From Shimia litoralis (GTDB lineage: Bacteria > Pseudomonadota > Alphaproteobacteria > Rhodobacterales > Rhodobacteraceae), in NCBI RefSeq assembly GCF_005518135.1, contig NZ_SULI01000009.1, positions 63,466 to 126,238 of the forward strand: a DNA stretch of 62,773 nucleotides. The letters run 5' to 3'. How positions within the stretch are numbered: position 1 is the stretch's first letter; each line of letters begins with the position of its first letter. This document shows positions 9,338 through 18,056 of the stretch, piece after piece. The position numbers were made by a program, and so were the translations under genes. The notes beneath the pieces were generated by a model. That model did no database searches, was not told where the DNA came from, and was given only the letters and a program-made list of their open reading frames with translations.

Positions 9338-9510
9338 GACTCTGTCTCGTGTCCGTCTAAATCTTTTTTTGCTTTTGACTGCGTCTGTTCGTTCAGCTGC
9401 TTTTGCGCTTTGGTCAGGCCGAACTTGACCGCGTTGGTGTCTGCGCGGGCTTTTTCATCAGCCCGCGCTTTTTGTTTTCTGAACCGGTTAAGATTGACCG
9501 GCTCGACCAT
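9334..9510 (-). CDS. DUF4169 small basic protein
   Basis: A 58-residue, strongly charged protein (starts [20 protein letters not shown], continues ARADTNAVKFGLTKAQK), matching the DUF4169 family that commonly follows fumC in Rhodobacteraceae. It starts at the ATG at 9510 inside the fumC stop (TAATG) and ends overlapping the next start (ATGA). The Lys/Arg/Ala/Glu composition suggests one long helix. Function unknown. Confidence 0.85.
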   Translation of the reverse strand: MVEPVNLNRFRKQKARADEKARADTNAVKFGLTKAQKQLNEQTQSKAKKDLDGHETES

Positions 9511-10901
9511 TACTTGGGGCCAACCATATTTTCTGGGCGCACGACACGGTCAAAGGTTTCCGCATCCACAAACCCAAGCGCGATGGCTTCTTCCTTGAGG
9601 GTCGTTTTGTTCTTGTGGGCGGTTTTGGCCACCTTGGTGGCGTTGTCATACCCGATTTCCGGTGCCAAGGCGGTCACCAGCATCAGAGATTCACGCATCA
9701 GCTTTTCAATGCGGTCCGCATCCGCCTGAAGCCCAACCACAAGGTTGTCGGTGAAAGCAACTGCCGCGTCCCCCATGAGTTGCATGGATTGCAACACGTT
9801 GTAGGCCATCATTGGCTTGTACACGTTCAGTTCAAAATGCCCTTGCGATCCGGCGAATCCGACGGCCGCATCATTCCCCATGACATGCGCACAAACTTGG
9901 GTCAGGGCTTCGCATTGAGTTGGGTTCACTTTTCCCGGCATGATCGATGATCCAGGTTCGTTTTCTGGCAGGATCAATTCCCCAAGACCACAGCGTGGAC
10001 CAGAGCCCAACAGACGAATATCATTTGCGATCTTGAACAGGGATGAGGCAACAGTTTTCAGGGCACCCGACATTTCAACCATGGCATCATGTGCTGCCAG
10101 GGCTTCAAACTTGTTTGGGGCTGTGATGAAGGGCAGGCCAGTGATATCTGCCATATTGCCCGCTACTTTTTCGCCCCAGCCGACAGGGGTGTTCAGGCCG
10201 GTTCCAACGGCTGTGCCGCCTTGGGCCAGCTCATAAATTCGACCAAGCGCGTCTTTGACACGTTGGATGCTCATGGCGATCTGATGGGTATAGCCCGAGA
10301 ATTCCTGCGACAATGTCAGCGGCGTTGCGTCTTGGGTGTGGGTCCGGCCGATTTTGATGATACCCTCAAATTCTTCGACCTTTTTCGCCATAGCCGCGTG
10401 CAGCTTTTCCAAGCCGGGCAGCAGCACATTATGTGCGGTTTCCGCTGTGGCGATGTGCATTGCCGTTGGGAATGTATCGTTTGACGATTGACCCATGTTG
10501 CAATGGTCATTGGGGTGCACCGGGTCTTTGGAGCCAATCACGCCACCAAGAATTTCAATCGCGCGGTTCGCAATGACCTCGTTTGAATTCATGTTCGATT
10601 GCGTGCCTGATCCGGTCTGCCAGACAACTAAAGGAAAGTTGTCGTCAAATTTGCCTTCATAGACTTCTCCGGCGGCTTGGATGATCGCATTGCCACGCTT
10701 TTCATCTAGCTTTCCAAGTTCAAGGTTTGCTTGGGCACAGGCTTTTTTGATAACGCCAAGCGCACGCACGATCGCAATTGGCTGTTTTTCCCACCCAATT
10801 GGAAAGTTAATGATCGAACGCTGTGTTTGAGCGCCCCAATATTTGTCGGCTGGGACCTCTAGAGGGCCAAAGCTGTCGGTTTCGGTGCGTGTGTTGGTCA
10901 T
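9510..10901 (-). CDS. fumC: class II fumarate hydratase
   Basis: Fumarase C, interconverting fumarate and L-malate in the TCA cycle; the iron-free, heat-stable homotetrameric class. Seen: the N-terminal [24 protein letters not shown] split as the family start, [18 protein letters not shown], the catalytic His region [15 protein letters not shown], and the signature [15 protein letters not shown]. 463 residues, the expected length. It is first in an overlapping three-gene unit with DUF4169 and the ribbon-helix-helix gene. Confidence 0.97.
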   Translation of the reverse strand: MTNTRTETDSFGPLEVPADKYWGAQTQRSIINFPIGWEKQPIAIVRALGVIKKACAQANLELGKLDEKRGNAIIQAAGEVYEGKFDDNFPLVVWQTGSGTQSNMNSNEVIANRAIEILGGVIGSKDPVHPNDHCNMGQSSNDTFPTAMHIATAETAHNVLLPGLEKLHAAMAKKVEEFEGIIKIGRTHTQDATPLTLSQEFSGYTHQIAMSIQRVKDALGRIYELAQGGTAVGTGLNTPVGWGEKVAGNMADITGLPFITAPNKFEALAAHDAMVEMSGALKTVASSLFKIANDIRLLGSGPRCGLGELILPENEPGSSIMPGKVNPTQCEALTQVCAHVMGNDAAVGFAGSQGHFELNVYKPMMAYNVLQSMQLMGDAAVAFTDNLVVGLQADADRIEKLMRESLMLVTALAPEIGYDNATKVAKTAHKNKTTLKEEAIALGFVDAETFDRVVRPENMVGPK

Positions 10902-11017
10902 GGGTCAGACTCCGTAACAATGTCAGGACGGGTCATATCGAAATTGATGAAAATTTCAATACTGTGTACAATGGAATACAATGATCTGGCGGCGGCAAAT
11001 CAGCCCACCGCAGGCCA

Positions 11018-11494
11018 TTAGGGTTTGCGAAAGCTATCAAGACTCACGACGTCGGCGTCCTTGCGTGGCTCTTCGGGAACCTCCAGCGCAGCCTCGGCAT
11101 CAACGGTCATCTCAATCGGTTCGCCGCCCTCATCGTCGTCATCCTGCGTCTCAAAGCGCAATCCGAATTCGACAGAGGGATCCACGAACGTTTTGATCGC
11201 ATCGTATGGGATATAGAGCGGCTCTGGTGCATCGCCGAAATTCAGAGTGACGGCAAAACCTTTGTCGGTCACCTCGAGGTTTTCGAACCAATGCTGCATG
11301 ACCACAGTCATCTCGCCCGGATAGCGGTCAACCAGCCAATCCGCGATATCTACATCTGGGTGATGGGTGTCAAACGTGATGAAAAAATGATGTTCTCCAG
11401 GCAATCCATTTGCCTTTACATCGTTCAATACTTCTTGGATCAAACTGCGCATCGCGCGGTGCATCAAGTTGCCGTAGTCAATTGTACGGGACAT
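11018..11494 (-). CDS. sspB: SspB-type ClpXP adaptor
   Basis: Alphaproteobacterial SspB, an adaptor that delivers ssrA-tagged proteins to ClpXP. Seen: IDYGNLMHRAMRSLIQEVL at the N-terminus, HHFFITFDTHHPDVDI, and PLYIPYDAIKTFVDPS in the folded domain, then an acidic linker (QDDDDEGGE) and a short C-terminal tail VVSLDSFRKP likely to dock on ClpX. The start ATG at 11,494 has GTGAAGG just upstream; an upstream in-frame start at 11,512 is possible. The ssrA gene producing its tag lies about 2 kb away. Confidence 0.9.
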   Translation of the reverse strand: MSRTIDYGNLMHRAMRSLIQEVLNDVKANGLPGEHHFFITFDTHHPDVDIADWLVDRYPGEMTVVMQHWFENLEVTDKGFAVTLNFGDAPEPLYIPYDAIKTFVDPSVEFGLRFETQDDDDEGGEPIEMTVDAEAALEVPEEPRKDADVVSLDSFRKP

Positions 11495-11577
11495 GCCTTC
11501 ACCCTTTGTCATTCATATTTTTAGCATAGTGGATTCGGCGGGAAACAAAAGGCGGCTTTCACAAAAAACACCGGTCT

Positions 11578-12840
11578 CTACAGGAGGCCCGCAATCATCG
11601 AAATACCTGCCGTCAGCGCCAAGGTTTTTACAAGTGGAATTTTGCAAAGAATAAGCAGGATCACTCCGATACAGACCATACCAAACGCCGTTGGATCAAA
11701 ACTCGCAAGATCTGGAACTGCACCAAATCGCGTTGAAACCACGTGCTGAAATATTACGTGCAACGCAAACCAAATACTAAGGTTTGCGATCACGCCAAGA
11801 ACAGATGCAGAAATCACCTTAAGCGCGCCGGATAGTCGAGGGTTCTCCAAAAGGGTATCGACATACGGGGCACCCGCGAAAATCCATAAAAAACAGGGGA
11901 CAAAAGTGCACCAGAGCGTCAACAACCCCGCAACAATCGCTAATCCCACACCGCCTTGTGCGTACCCAGCCAAATGGCCGACGAACTGTGTCACCAAGAT
12001 CAGCGGGCCGGGGGTCGTTTCAGCCAAACCAAGCGCGTCCATCATCTGCGCTGTGGTGAGCCATTCAAAGTCCGTGACGACGGCTTGCACCATATACGCC
12101 AGCACCGCATAGGCCCCGCCAAAGGTGACAACAGCCAATTTGGAAAAGAAGACGGCAATTTCGGTCAAGAATGCATGGCCTAAACCCCAAACCAAAACAA
12201 TCGGCGCGGCCCATAGAATCCCCCAAAAAACAGCCGTCTTTAATGTCCTTCGAGCGAGACCATGCGCAGGCATCGGTGTGGAGGCAACCGCAGTCGACAC
12301 GGCGGGCGGTCTGGCCGTCACATAACCAGCGACGCCCGCACCTAGGATTAGGGCAGGGAACGGCAACACCCCCATGTACAAGATGCAACAGGCTGCAACC
12401 GCAAAGCTGATGTTCAGCGGGGGTGTGAGAACTTTGGGGGCCAAGCGAAACATCGCCTGCAACACCACGGCAACAACGGCTGCTTTAACCCCGAGAAACG
12501 CCGATTGCACAATCGGAATTTGCCCAAATGCCACGTACAGACCTGCAAGCAGGGTGATCAGAATTGCACCGGGGAGGACAAACAGCAGGCCGGCGATCAT
12601 CCCGCCAAGCGTCCCGCGCAATTTCCATCCGGTGAATGTCGCCAGTTGCATGGCTTCTGGGCCGGGAAGCAGCATGCAGAACGACAGTGCACCGAGAAAC
12701 TGTTTTTCTTCCAGCCATGCCTGTTCTTCTACAAGCGCACGATGCATCAAGCTGATCTGTGCGACTGGTCCCCCAAAAGACATGAGACCAATGCGACCAA
12801 ACACACGGAAGAGATCGGAATATGAAGGGCTGGCTGTCAT
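11578..12840 (-). CDS. chrA: chromate efflux transporter
   Basis: A CHR-family membrane transporter of the long, two-domain form (about 420 residues) that exports chromate from the cytoplasm. Seen: two homologous halves, each opening with the family motif (FGRIGLMSFGGPVAQI near residue 15 and FFSKLAVVTFGGAYAVL in the second half) and about ten hydrophobic segments. I chose the ATG at 12,840 (MTASPSYSDLFRVFG); a GTG 15 bases further up is the alternative. It is followed on the same strand by sspB after 83 bases. Confidence 0.92.
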   Translation of the reverse strand: MTASPSYSDLFRVFGRIGLMSFGGPVAQISLMHRALVEEQAWLEEKQFLGALSFCMLLPGPEAMQLATFTGWKLRGTLGGMIAGLLFVLPGAILITLLAGLYVAFGQIPIVQSAFLGVKAAVVAVVLQAMFRLAPKVLTPPLNISFAVAACCILYMGVLPFPALILGAGVAGYVTARPPAVSTAVASTPMPAHGLARRTLKTAVFWGILWAAPIVLVWGLGHAFLTEIAVFFSKLAVVTFGGAYAVLAYMVQAVVTDFEWLTTAQMMDALGLAETTPGPLILVTQFVGHLAGYAQGGVGLAIVAGLLTLWCTFVPCFLWIFAGAPYVDTLLENPRLSGALKVISASVLGVIANLSIWFALHVIFQHVVSTRFGAVPDLASFDPTAFGMVCIGVILLILCKIPLVKTLALTAGISMIAGLL

Positions 12841-12894
12841 GCCGTCAGGCACCACACCCCTAAACGCATTGCAAGCAGGAATTTCACATTTTGG

Positions 12895-13320
12895 TCAGCC
12901 GATTTTTTGGCCTGTCAGGCACAGAGCCAGAGATTGTTCTGGCAGCAATCCAATTTGCTCAAAGAACCCCATGAAATCAAAGCTGTTATACGTCTCTACC
13001 ATCTTGTCGCCAGAAAAGCGCACAAATAGCTGACCCGCGCCCATGACCGGTTTGCCAGAGTTTGAGTCGGTGACATGCATTGAATAGAGCGCAGACACCC
13101 AATCGCCGTCTTCCATCACCTTGTCCAACGTTACAACAGGGGACTCTACAAGTGTGAGAAACATCGGGACAAGCTCGCGAAACTCGTCCGGTCCCATCTG
13201 CATTTCAGGGATCAACCCTGCGGCCTGTGTGTCGGGTCTAAACATGTCGTCAATCGCATCAAGATCGCCTTCAACCCAGACGCGTTGATACCATGTCTCA
13301 AGAATTTCTCTCTTTTCCAA
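12895..13320 (-). CDS. SnoaL/NTF2-like protein
   Basis: A 141-residue NTF2-fold protein of the SnoaL-like type (ILETWYQRVWVEGDLDAIDDMFRPD at the N-terminus; GAGQLFVRFSGDKMVETYNSFDFMGFFEQIG near the C-terminus). Members include polyketide cyclases and many small ester-cyclase-like or ligand-binding proteins; no substrate can be given. The start is a TTG at 13,320 with AGGA 7 bases upstream. It precedes chrA on the same strand by 54 bases. Confidence 0.75.
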   Translation of the reverse strand: MEKREILETWYQRVWVEGDLDAIDDMFRPDTQAAGLIPEMQMGPDEFRELVPMFLTLVESPVVTLDKVMEDGDWVSALYSMHVTDSNSGKPVMGAGQLFVRFSGDKMVETYNSFDFMGFFEQIGLLPEQSLALCLTGQKIG

Positions 13321-13399
13321 TGGACTATCCTGTCATGTTGATGAGTGCTTAAATCAGCATACTCAGACACACATGGACAAAAGATTAACAGCGGAATGT

Positions 13400-13735
13400 G
13401 AAAGTGTAGGCTTCTGTTGCCAGGTGCCTACGAACCCCGCCTTAGGTCGCTAAACCCAAGGAGTTAGTTTCGGCGACATTTACAGCTTACGCTGCAACTG
13501 CCATTGCCGGAGCACGATTGTCATTTGCAATTGTACAGTTTTCGCCGATAACGGTGGCAGACAGCCGAGACAAAGCTAACCCCTTTAGGCGTTCGTCGAT
13601 CCTATTTCGACCCCATGATCCCCAAATGAAGGATGTTTGGTGGAGTCGCCGGGTACCGCCCCCGGGTCCGATCCGTTTATTACGAGCGCATTTATGTCCA
13701 TAGTCCCCGAGGAGACATAAAGAATATATGGCGAC
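13400..13735 (-). ncRNA. ssrA: permuted two-piece transfer-messenger RNA
   Basis: A circularly permuted tmRNA gene, as in all alphaproteobacteria. Read on the minus strand: first the acceptor piece with a T-arm-like hairpin and 3' end ACTCCACCA (CCA at 13,640-13,638); then a short internal spacer; then the coding piece, whose 5' GGGGATCATGGGG begins at 13,623 and pairs with the acceptor end. The tag reading frame is GCA-AAT-GAC-AAT onward, ending TAA at 13,487: peptide ANDNRAPAMAVAA, the classic alphaproteobacterial degradation tag. Outer ends are estimated. It rescues stalled ribosomes with SmpB; tagged proteins go to ClpXP via SspB. Confidence 0.93.
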
Positions 13736-13946
13736 CGCACGGGGGATGCAAGGGGTAGTTGTCAATCTCTCAATAGTATGCGGTCGGGCGTATACGTATA
13801 AAATACATTATATATCAATATCTTAAAGTGGCTTATGAATGCACTTCAATATTGACGAGACAACAAGATTGAACTTGCTTGGGTAATCGGACGACCTGAT
13901 GCATGACAATTGTGAATGACCTGTAGCACCGCGTCGAATTTGCGCG

Positions 13947-14693
13947 TCAGGCTATCGCGTCTTTCGAACGATTGGCGCGGGCCGCCAGCGCGGCTCTGCC
14001 CAATTTCAACGTGTAAGAGGCCAGTTCTTCCAAGGCTTCGTCAATTGAAGCTGCATTATGCGCCTCTATTGAATTCGCAATGCGCGTATGAAGGCCAACA
14101 ATGATCTCGCGATTCCTTTGGCTGAACGTAATCATATTCATCAACGGCTGCATCGCCTCGACGGCACCCGCCAACTGATAGGACAATACCGGGTTTTTAG
14201 CTCCATCCACCAAGGCGCGGTGAAAGGCGACATCACTGTCGCAAAAATGTTCGTCAGACAGGTCAGCCTGTTCCTGACGCTGGATTTCAGCCCGCATTGT
14301 GGCCACCTGTTGTGCAGAGCGTCGCTTGGCCGACAAGGGCGCACACGCCCGTTCCAACGTAAAGCGGGCCTCGCAGGCGGTCTCAAAGGTGACATCATTC
14401 ATCGACAACAAAAGCGTCGAGGTCGTCACGTGTTGTGCATAGGCGTCTTGGTATCGAAGACGGCGGACAAATGCACCGCCAGTGGCGCCGCGCTGAGTTC
14501 TGATTAAATTCTGTGCTGCCAGACGCTTAAGGGCTTCTCTTACTGTTGGTCGCGACACATCGAATTGGTCGGCGAGCTCGGATTCCGAAGGCAGGCGTTC
14601 ATCGACAATCAGATCGCCATTGATGATGGAGTCACGAATGGATTTTGCAATTTGCGCGGACAGGTTTGCTGGATTTTTTGGATCAATTTTCAT
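13947..14693 (-). CDS. FadR/GntR-family transcriptional regulator
   Basis: A 248-residue GntR-family repressor, FadR subfamily. Seen: an N-terminal winged helix (IRDSIINGDLIVDERLPSESELADQFDVSRPTVREALKRL, residues about 16-55, read here in two parts) and an all-helical C-terminal effector domain with the metal-site pattern DVAFHRALVDGAKN and HTRIANSIEAHN. It is divergent from the DinB-like-dmdA-acuI unit and its start abuts two FadR-type palindromes, so it very probably controls that unit and itself; in related roseobacters a GntR gene sits beside dmdA. A DMSP- or acrylate-derived ligand is inference. Confidence 0.9.
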   Translation of the reverse strand: MKIDPKNPANLSAQIAKSIRDSIINGDLIVDERLPSESELADQFDVSRPTVREALKRLAAQNLIRTQRGATGGAFVRRLRYQDAYAQHVTTSTLLLSMNDVTFETACEARFTLERACAPLSAKRRSAQQVATMRAEIQRQEQADLSDEHFCDSDVAFHRALVDGAKNPVLSYQLAGAVEAMQPLMNMITFSQRNREIIVGLHTRIANSIEAHNAASIDEALEELASYTLKLGRAALAARANRSKDAIA

Positions 14694-14737
14694 TTGTCTG
14701 ACATTTATGATTTGATCCGATTTTAAATGTCTGACAA
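14694..14737. promoter_or_regulatory. paired FadR-type operators
   Basis: Two near-palindromes, TTGTCTGACAT at 14,694-14,704 and ATGTCTGACAA at 14,727-14,737, with centres 33 bases (about three helical turns) apart. Each fits the TGTC-N-GACA core of FadR-group sites, and they fill the space between the regulator start (14,693) and the divergent operon. Confidence 0.8.
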
Positions 14738-14786
14738 TTTACTTTCAAGATATGATTCTCAAAAATAGTTGCGCGGAGCACACCCG

Positions 14787-15290
14787 ATGATCTCTCCTGA
14801 ATATTGCCAGATGATGGCGCAATATAATGCGTGGCAGAACTCTCAGATGAAGTCCGTGTTGGAAAAGCTGACAGAGGCCGATTTACGCGCAGACCGCGGG
14901 GCCTTTTTCGGGTCGATCATGGCAACGGCAAATCATCTTTTGTGGGGGGATTTGCTCTGGATGGCACGTTTTGATGGCGGCGAGGCTCCGACAGCGCAAC
15001 TGGCCGATAGTGGGCAAACAACGCCGACAATGGCTGTTTGGGGGGCCGAGAGATTTCGTACAGATGGCCGGATTAAGCAGTGGGCGAGTGCGCTCACACA
15101 GGATCAGATGTCTGGTGATCTCTCTTGGATGTCGGCGTCGCTTGGCCGCGAAGTAAGCCGTCCGATTTCCCAATGCATCGTGCATTTTTTCAACCACCAA
15201 ACCCATCATCGGGGACAAATCCATACCATGGTGACGTCGCTGGGGATGACAACAGGGGATACCGATTTGGTATTTATGCCGGAGGATTAA
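14787..15290 (+). CDS. DinB-family putative metal-dependent protein
   Basis: A 167-residue DinB/YfiT-like four-helix-bundle protein. Seen: the helix MATANHLLWGDLLWMARF with one metal His, and VHFFNHQTHHRGQIHTM with the second and third His, the usual three-His site. Known members are thiol-dependent S-transferases, hydrolases or proteins of unknown role; this one is unassigned. The ATG at 14,787 follows GGAG; dmdA begins 3 bases after its stop, so it is the first gene of the DMSP operon and probably acts with it. Confidence 0.85.
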   Translation: MISPEYCQMMAQYNAWQNSQMKSVLEKLTEADLRADRGAFFGSIMATANHLLWGDLLWMARFDGGEAPTAQLADSGQTTPTMAVWGAERFRTDGRIKQWASALTQDQMSGDLSWMSASLGREVSRPISQCIVHFFNHQTHHRGQIHTMVTSLGMTTGDTDLVFMPED

Positions 15291-15292
15291 AC

Positions 15293-16396
15293 ATGGCTCA
15301 GATTTCCCTATCAAGACGTTTGCGACGCACACCGTTTTCCGACGGTGTCGAGGCTGCAGGGGTCAATGGCTATACAGTCTATAATCATATGCTGCTGCCA
15401 ACTGTGTTTGAAAGTGTTGAGGCGGATTATCACCATCTGAAACGCCATGTTCAGGTGTGGGATGTATCATGTGAACGCCAAGTTGAACTGCGTGGGCCTG
15501 ATGCCGCGCGCCTGATCCAGATGCTGACGCCACGTGATTTGCGCGGCATGATGCCAGGCCAGTGTTTTTATGTGCCGATTGTGGATGAAACCGGCGGGAT
15601 GTTGAATGATCCGGTAGCAGTGAAGTTGGCCGAGGATCGGTGGTGGATTTCCATCGCAGACAGCGATTTATTGTTCTGGATCAAGGGTATAGTTAACGGA
15701 TGGCGCCTGGATGTTTTGGTCGACGAACCTGATGTGTCACCTTTGGCGATCCAAGGCCCCAAAGCAGACGACCTGTTGGCGCGCGTGTTTGGCGATAGCG
15801 TCCGCGATATCAAATTTTTCCGGTTTGGCGTATACCAGTTTCAAGGCAAAGATCTGGTGATCGCGCGCTCGGGGTATTCAAAACAGGGTGGGTTCGAGCT
15901 TTATGTCGAAGGCAGCGAGCTTGGCATGCCATTGTGGCGCAAGCTGTTTGAGGCAGGCGAAGACCTGAATGTGCGGGCAGGGTGCCCGAACCTGATCGAA
16001 CGGATCGAGGGTGGGTTGCTGAGCTATGGCAACGATATGACAGACGACAATACTCCGCATGAATGCGGCTTGGGGCGGTTTTGTAACACGCATACGGCCA
16101 TCGGGTGTATTGGTCGCGATGCCTTGCTGCGTGTGGCCAAAGAGGGTCCGGTTCAGCAAATTCGCGCTCTTGCGATCGAAGGCGCCCCGGTGCCGCCATG
16201 TGATCGGGTGTGGCCTGTCTATGCCAATGGCAAACGGGTCGGCAAGGTGACATCCGCTGCATGGTCGCCCGATTTCAACACAAATGTGGCCATCGGAATG
16301 ATCCGCGTGACCCATTGGGATGATGACACAAAAGTCGAGGTGCAAACCCCCGACGGTACCCGCGCAGCCGTCGTGCGCGAGAAGTTTTGGATTTAA
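15293..16396 (+). CDS. dmdA: DMSP demethylase
   Basis: Dimethylsulfoniopropionate-dependent demethylase A, a GcvT-like enzyme that moves a methyl group from DMSP to tetrahydrofolate, yielding methylmercaptopropionate. Seen: 367 residues starting MAQISLSRRLRRTPFSDGVE, the YTVYNHMLLPTVF segment characteristic of DmdA, WDVSCERQVELRGPDA, and the folate-fold C-terminus (AAWSPDFNTNVAIGMI). These fit DmdA better than generic glycine-cleavage T protein. The start ATG at 15,293 follows GGAGG; the frame is open further up but overlaps the DinB-like gene. acuI follows after 12 bases, the same order as in Ruegeria pomeroyi. Confidence 0.93.
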   Translation: MAQISLSRRLRRTPFSDGVEAAGVNGYTVYNHMLLPTVFESVEADYHHLKRHVQVWDVSCERQVELRGPDAARLIQMLTPRDLRGMMPGQCFYVPIVDETGGMLNDPVAVKLAEDRWWISIADSDLLFWIKGIVNGWRLDVLVDEPDVSPLAIQGPKADDLLARVFGDSVRDIKFFRFGVYQFQGKDLVIARSGYSKQGGFELYVEGSELGMPLWRKLFEAGEDLNVRAGCPNLIERIEGGLLSYGNDMTDDNTPHECGLGRFCNTHTAIGCIGRDALLRVAKEGPVQQIRALAIEGAPVPPCDRVWPVYANGKRVGKVTSAAWSPDFNTNVAIGMIRVTHWDDDTKVEVQTPDGTRAAVVREKFWI

Positions 16397-16408
16397 AGGA
16401 GAATACAC

Positions 16409-17401
16409 ATGTTTGATGCATTGGTGGTCAACAAGGACGCAGACACAGGAAAAACCAGCGCGGCCGTTCAGCAATTATCGCTCGACGATCTGCCGGATGC
16501 CGAGGTCACGGTCGCTGTTGAGTATTCTACGGTGAACTACAAAGATGGCTTGTGCGTGGGACCCGGTGGCGGCTTGGTTCGTCATTACCCACACATCCCC
16601 GGCATTGATTTCGCAGGCACTGTCGAGGCGTCTTCGGATGACCGGTATGCACCAGGCGACAAGGTTGTCCTGACCGGATGGCGTGTTGGAGAGGCCCATT
16701 GGGGCGGATATTCGCAAAAGGCCCGCGTCAAGGCGGATTGGTTGGTGCCCTTGCCAAAAGGTCTGGATACACGCCAAGCCATGGCCGTGGGGACGGCTGG
16801 GTTCACGGCAATGCTGGCGGTGATGGCGCTTGAGGATCACGGGCTTAAGCCGGGGCAAGGGCCCGTGTTGGTCACAGGCGCCGCGGGCGGTGTTGGGTCC
16901 GTGGCCACGGCCATTCTGGCGAACTTGGGGTATGAGGTTGCAGGTGTGACAGGACGCCCAGAAACAAGCGCCTATCTTGCGTCGCTTGGTGCCACCCAGA
17001 TTGTGCCGCGCGAAGACCTGAACGAAACCACCAAGCGGCCTCTGGAAGGCGAAACTTGGGCGGGCTGTATCGATGCCGTTGGCGGGGACATGTTGGCGCG
17101 TGTCTTGGGCCAGATGAAATATGGGGCCTCGGTGGCAGCGGTCGGCTTGGCTGGCGGCGCGGGGCTTCCTGCTACTGTGATCCCGTTCCTGCTGCGTGGT
17201 GTGAACCTGTTGGGGATCGATTCCGTTATGCAGCCCTATGACAACCGCCTGCGCGCATGGGAGCGCATTGCCACCGACCTGCCTATGGACAAGCTCGAGT
17301 CGATGGTCAAACCCGCAACCCTGTCTGATTTGCCCCAGTTGGGCGCGGATATTCTTAAGGGTCAGGTGCAGGGCCGCGTTGTGGTTGACGTGAACGCCTG
17401 A
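16409..17401 (+). CDS. acuI: acrylyl-CoA reductase (NADPH)
   Basis: A 330-residue medium-chain dehydrogenase/reductase of the YhdH/AcuI group, which reduces toxic acryloyl-CoA to propionyl-CoA in DMSP and acrylate breakdown. Seen: TVNYKDGLCVGPGGGLVRHYP, PGIDFAGTVEASSD, the nucleotide-binding VTGAAGGVGSVATAIL and GINLLGIDSV-like VNLLGIDSVMQP. No structural zinc cysteines, as expected for this group. It is co-transcribed with dmdA (12-base gap with AAAGGAG). Confidence 0.95.
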   Translation: MFDALVVNKDADTGKTSAAVQQLSLDDLPDAEVTVAVEYSTVNYKDGLCVGPGGGLVRHYPHIPGIDFAGTVEASSDDRYAPGDKVVLTGWRVGEAHWGGYSQKARVKADWLVPLPKGLDTRQAMAVGTAGFTAMLAVMALEDHGLKPGQGPVLVTGAAGGVGSVATAILANLGYEVAGVTGRPETSAYLASLGATQIVPREDLNETTKRPLEGETWAGCIDAVGGDMLARVLGQMKYGASVAAVGLAGGAGLPATVIPFLLRGVNLLGIDSVMQPYDNRLRAWERIATDLPMDKLESMVKPATLSDLPQLGADILKGQVQGRVVVDVNA

Positions 17402-17417
17402 TCAGCGGACAAACACA

Positions 17418-17445
17418 GTCGGCAGGGGGGCATCCTTCTGCCGAC
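17418..17445. terminator. hairpin after acuI
   Basis: Perfect 8-base arms GTCGGCAG (17,418-17,425) and CTGCCGAC (17,438-17,445) with a 12-base loop, between acuI and the HIT gene. No T-run follows, so it may be a weak terminator or an mRNA-stabilising 3' hairpin. Confidence 0.45.
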
Positions 17446-17473
17446 GATATGATCAAAACGGAGCATCCGCACG

Positions 17474-17893
17474 ATGGCCTATGAGACCGACAACATTTTT
17501 GCCAAAATCCTGCGCGGCGAAATTCCCAGCGAAAAGCTCTATGAAGATGACGACACATATGTGTTCATGGATATTATGCCGCGCGCAGACGGGCATATGC
17601 TTGTGATTCCCAAAACTCCTTGCAGAAACATGCTTGATGCCACGCCGCATCAACTGGCCTCTTGCATGAACACCGTGCAAAAAATGAGTCACGCCGCCAT
17701 GACGGCTTTTGATGCGCAAGGCATCACGCTTCAGCAGTTCAACGAGACCGAAGGCGGCCAAGAGGTGTTTCACCTGCATTTCCATATCTTGCCCCGCCAC
17801 GAAGGTGTGCGGCTGCGTCCCCCCGGCGTGATGGCGGATTTTGCCGATCTGAAGCGGATCGCTGACAAGGTGCGTGCCGTGTTGGATCAATAA
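17474..17893 (+). CDS. HIT-family nucleotide-binding protein
   Basis: A 139-residue histidine-triad protein of the Hint/HinT type, normally a nucleoside phosphoramidase. Seen: FAKILRGEIPSEKLYEDD at the N-terminus and the triad HLHFHILPRH near residue 98-107. Downstream of the DMSP operon but separated by 72 bases and a hairpin, so co-regulation is uncertain. An inverted repeat (arms around TTCCA-AATA-TGGAA) lies just after its stop. Confidence 0.93.
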   Translation: MAYETDNIFAKILRGEIPSEKLYEDDDTYVFMDIMPRADGHMLVIPKTPCRNMLDATPHQLASCMNTVQKMSHAAMTAFDAQGITLQQFNETEGGQEVFHLHFHILPRHEGVRLRPPGVMADFADLKRIADKVRAVLDQ

Positions 17894-17915
17894 ATATTCC
17901 AAATATGGAATTTAA

Positions 17916-17929
17916 TTGATCCAGATCAA
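17916..17929 (+). promoter_or_regulatory. perfect FNR/FnrL-type box
   Basis: TTGATCCAGATCAA is a complete TTGAT-N4-ATCAA palindrome, the binding site of FNR-family oxygen or redox regulators (FnrL, DnrD). It lies 128 bases upstream of the secreted DsrE-like gene and nothing else starts between. Confidence 0.75.
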
Positions 17930-18056
17930 ACTGCGACCTTGGCTCTTGTGGCAAAACACACATTGTAAGGTGCATCCTAAAGTCATGTTTCCTCCGCAAT
18001 CCTTACGTGATGACGGGGTGCACCTTGCGAGTAATGTGATTTTGCAAGGTAGACCC

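Noticed and set aside
13487-13765. 92-codon frame on the minus strand
   Set aside because: It is the tmRNA read through; its end is the degradation tag, and the rest crosses the acceptor piece and CCA.
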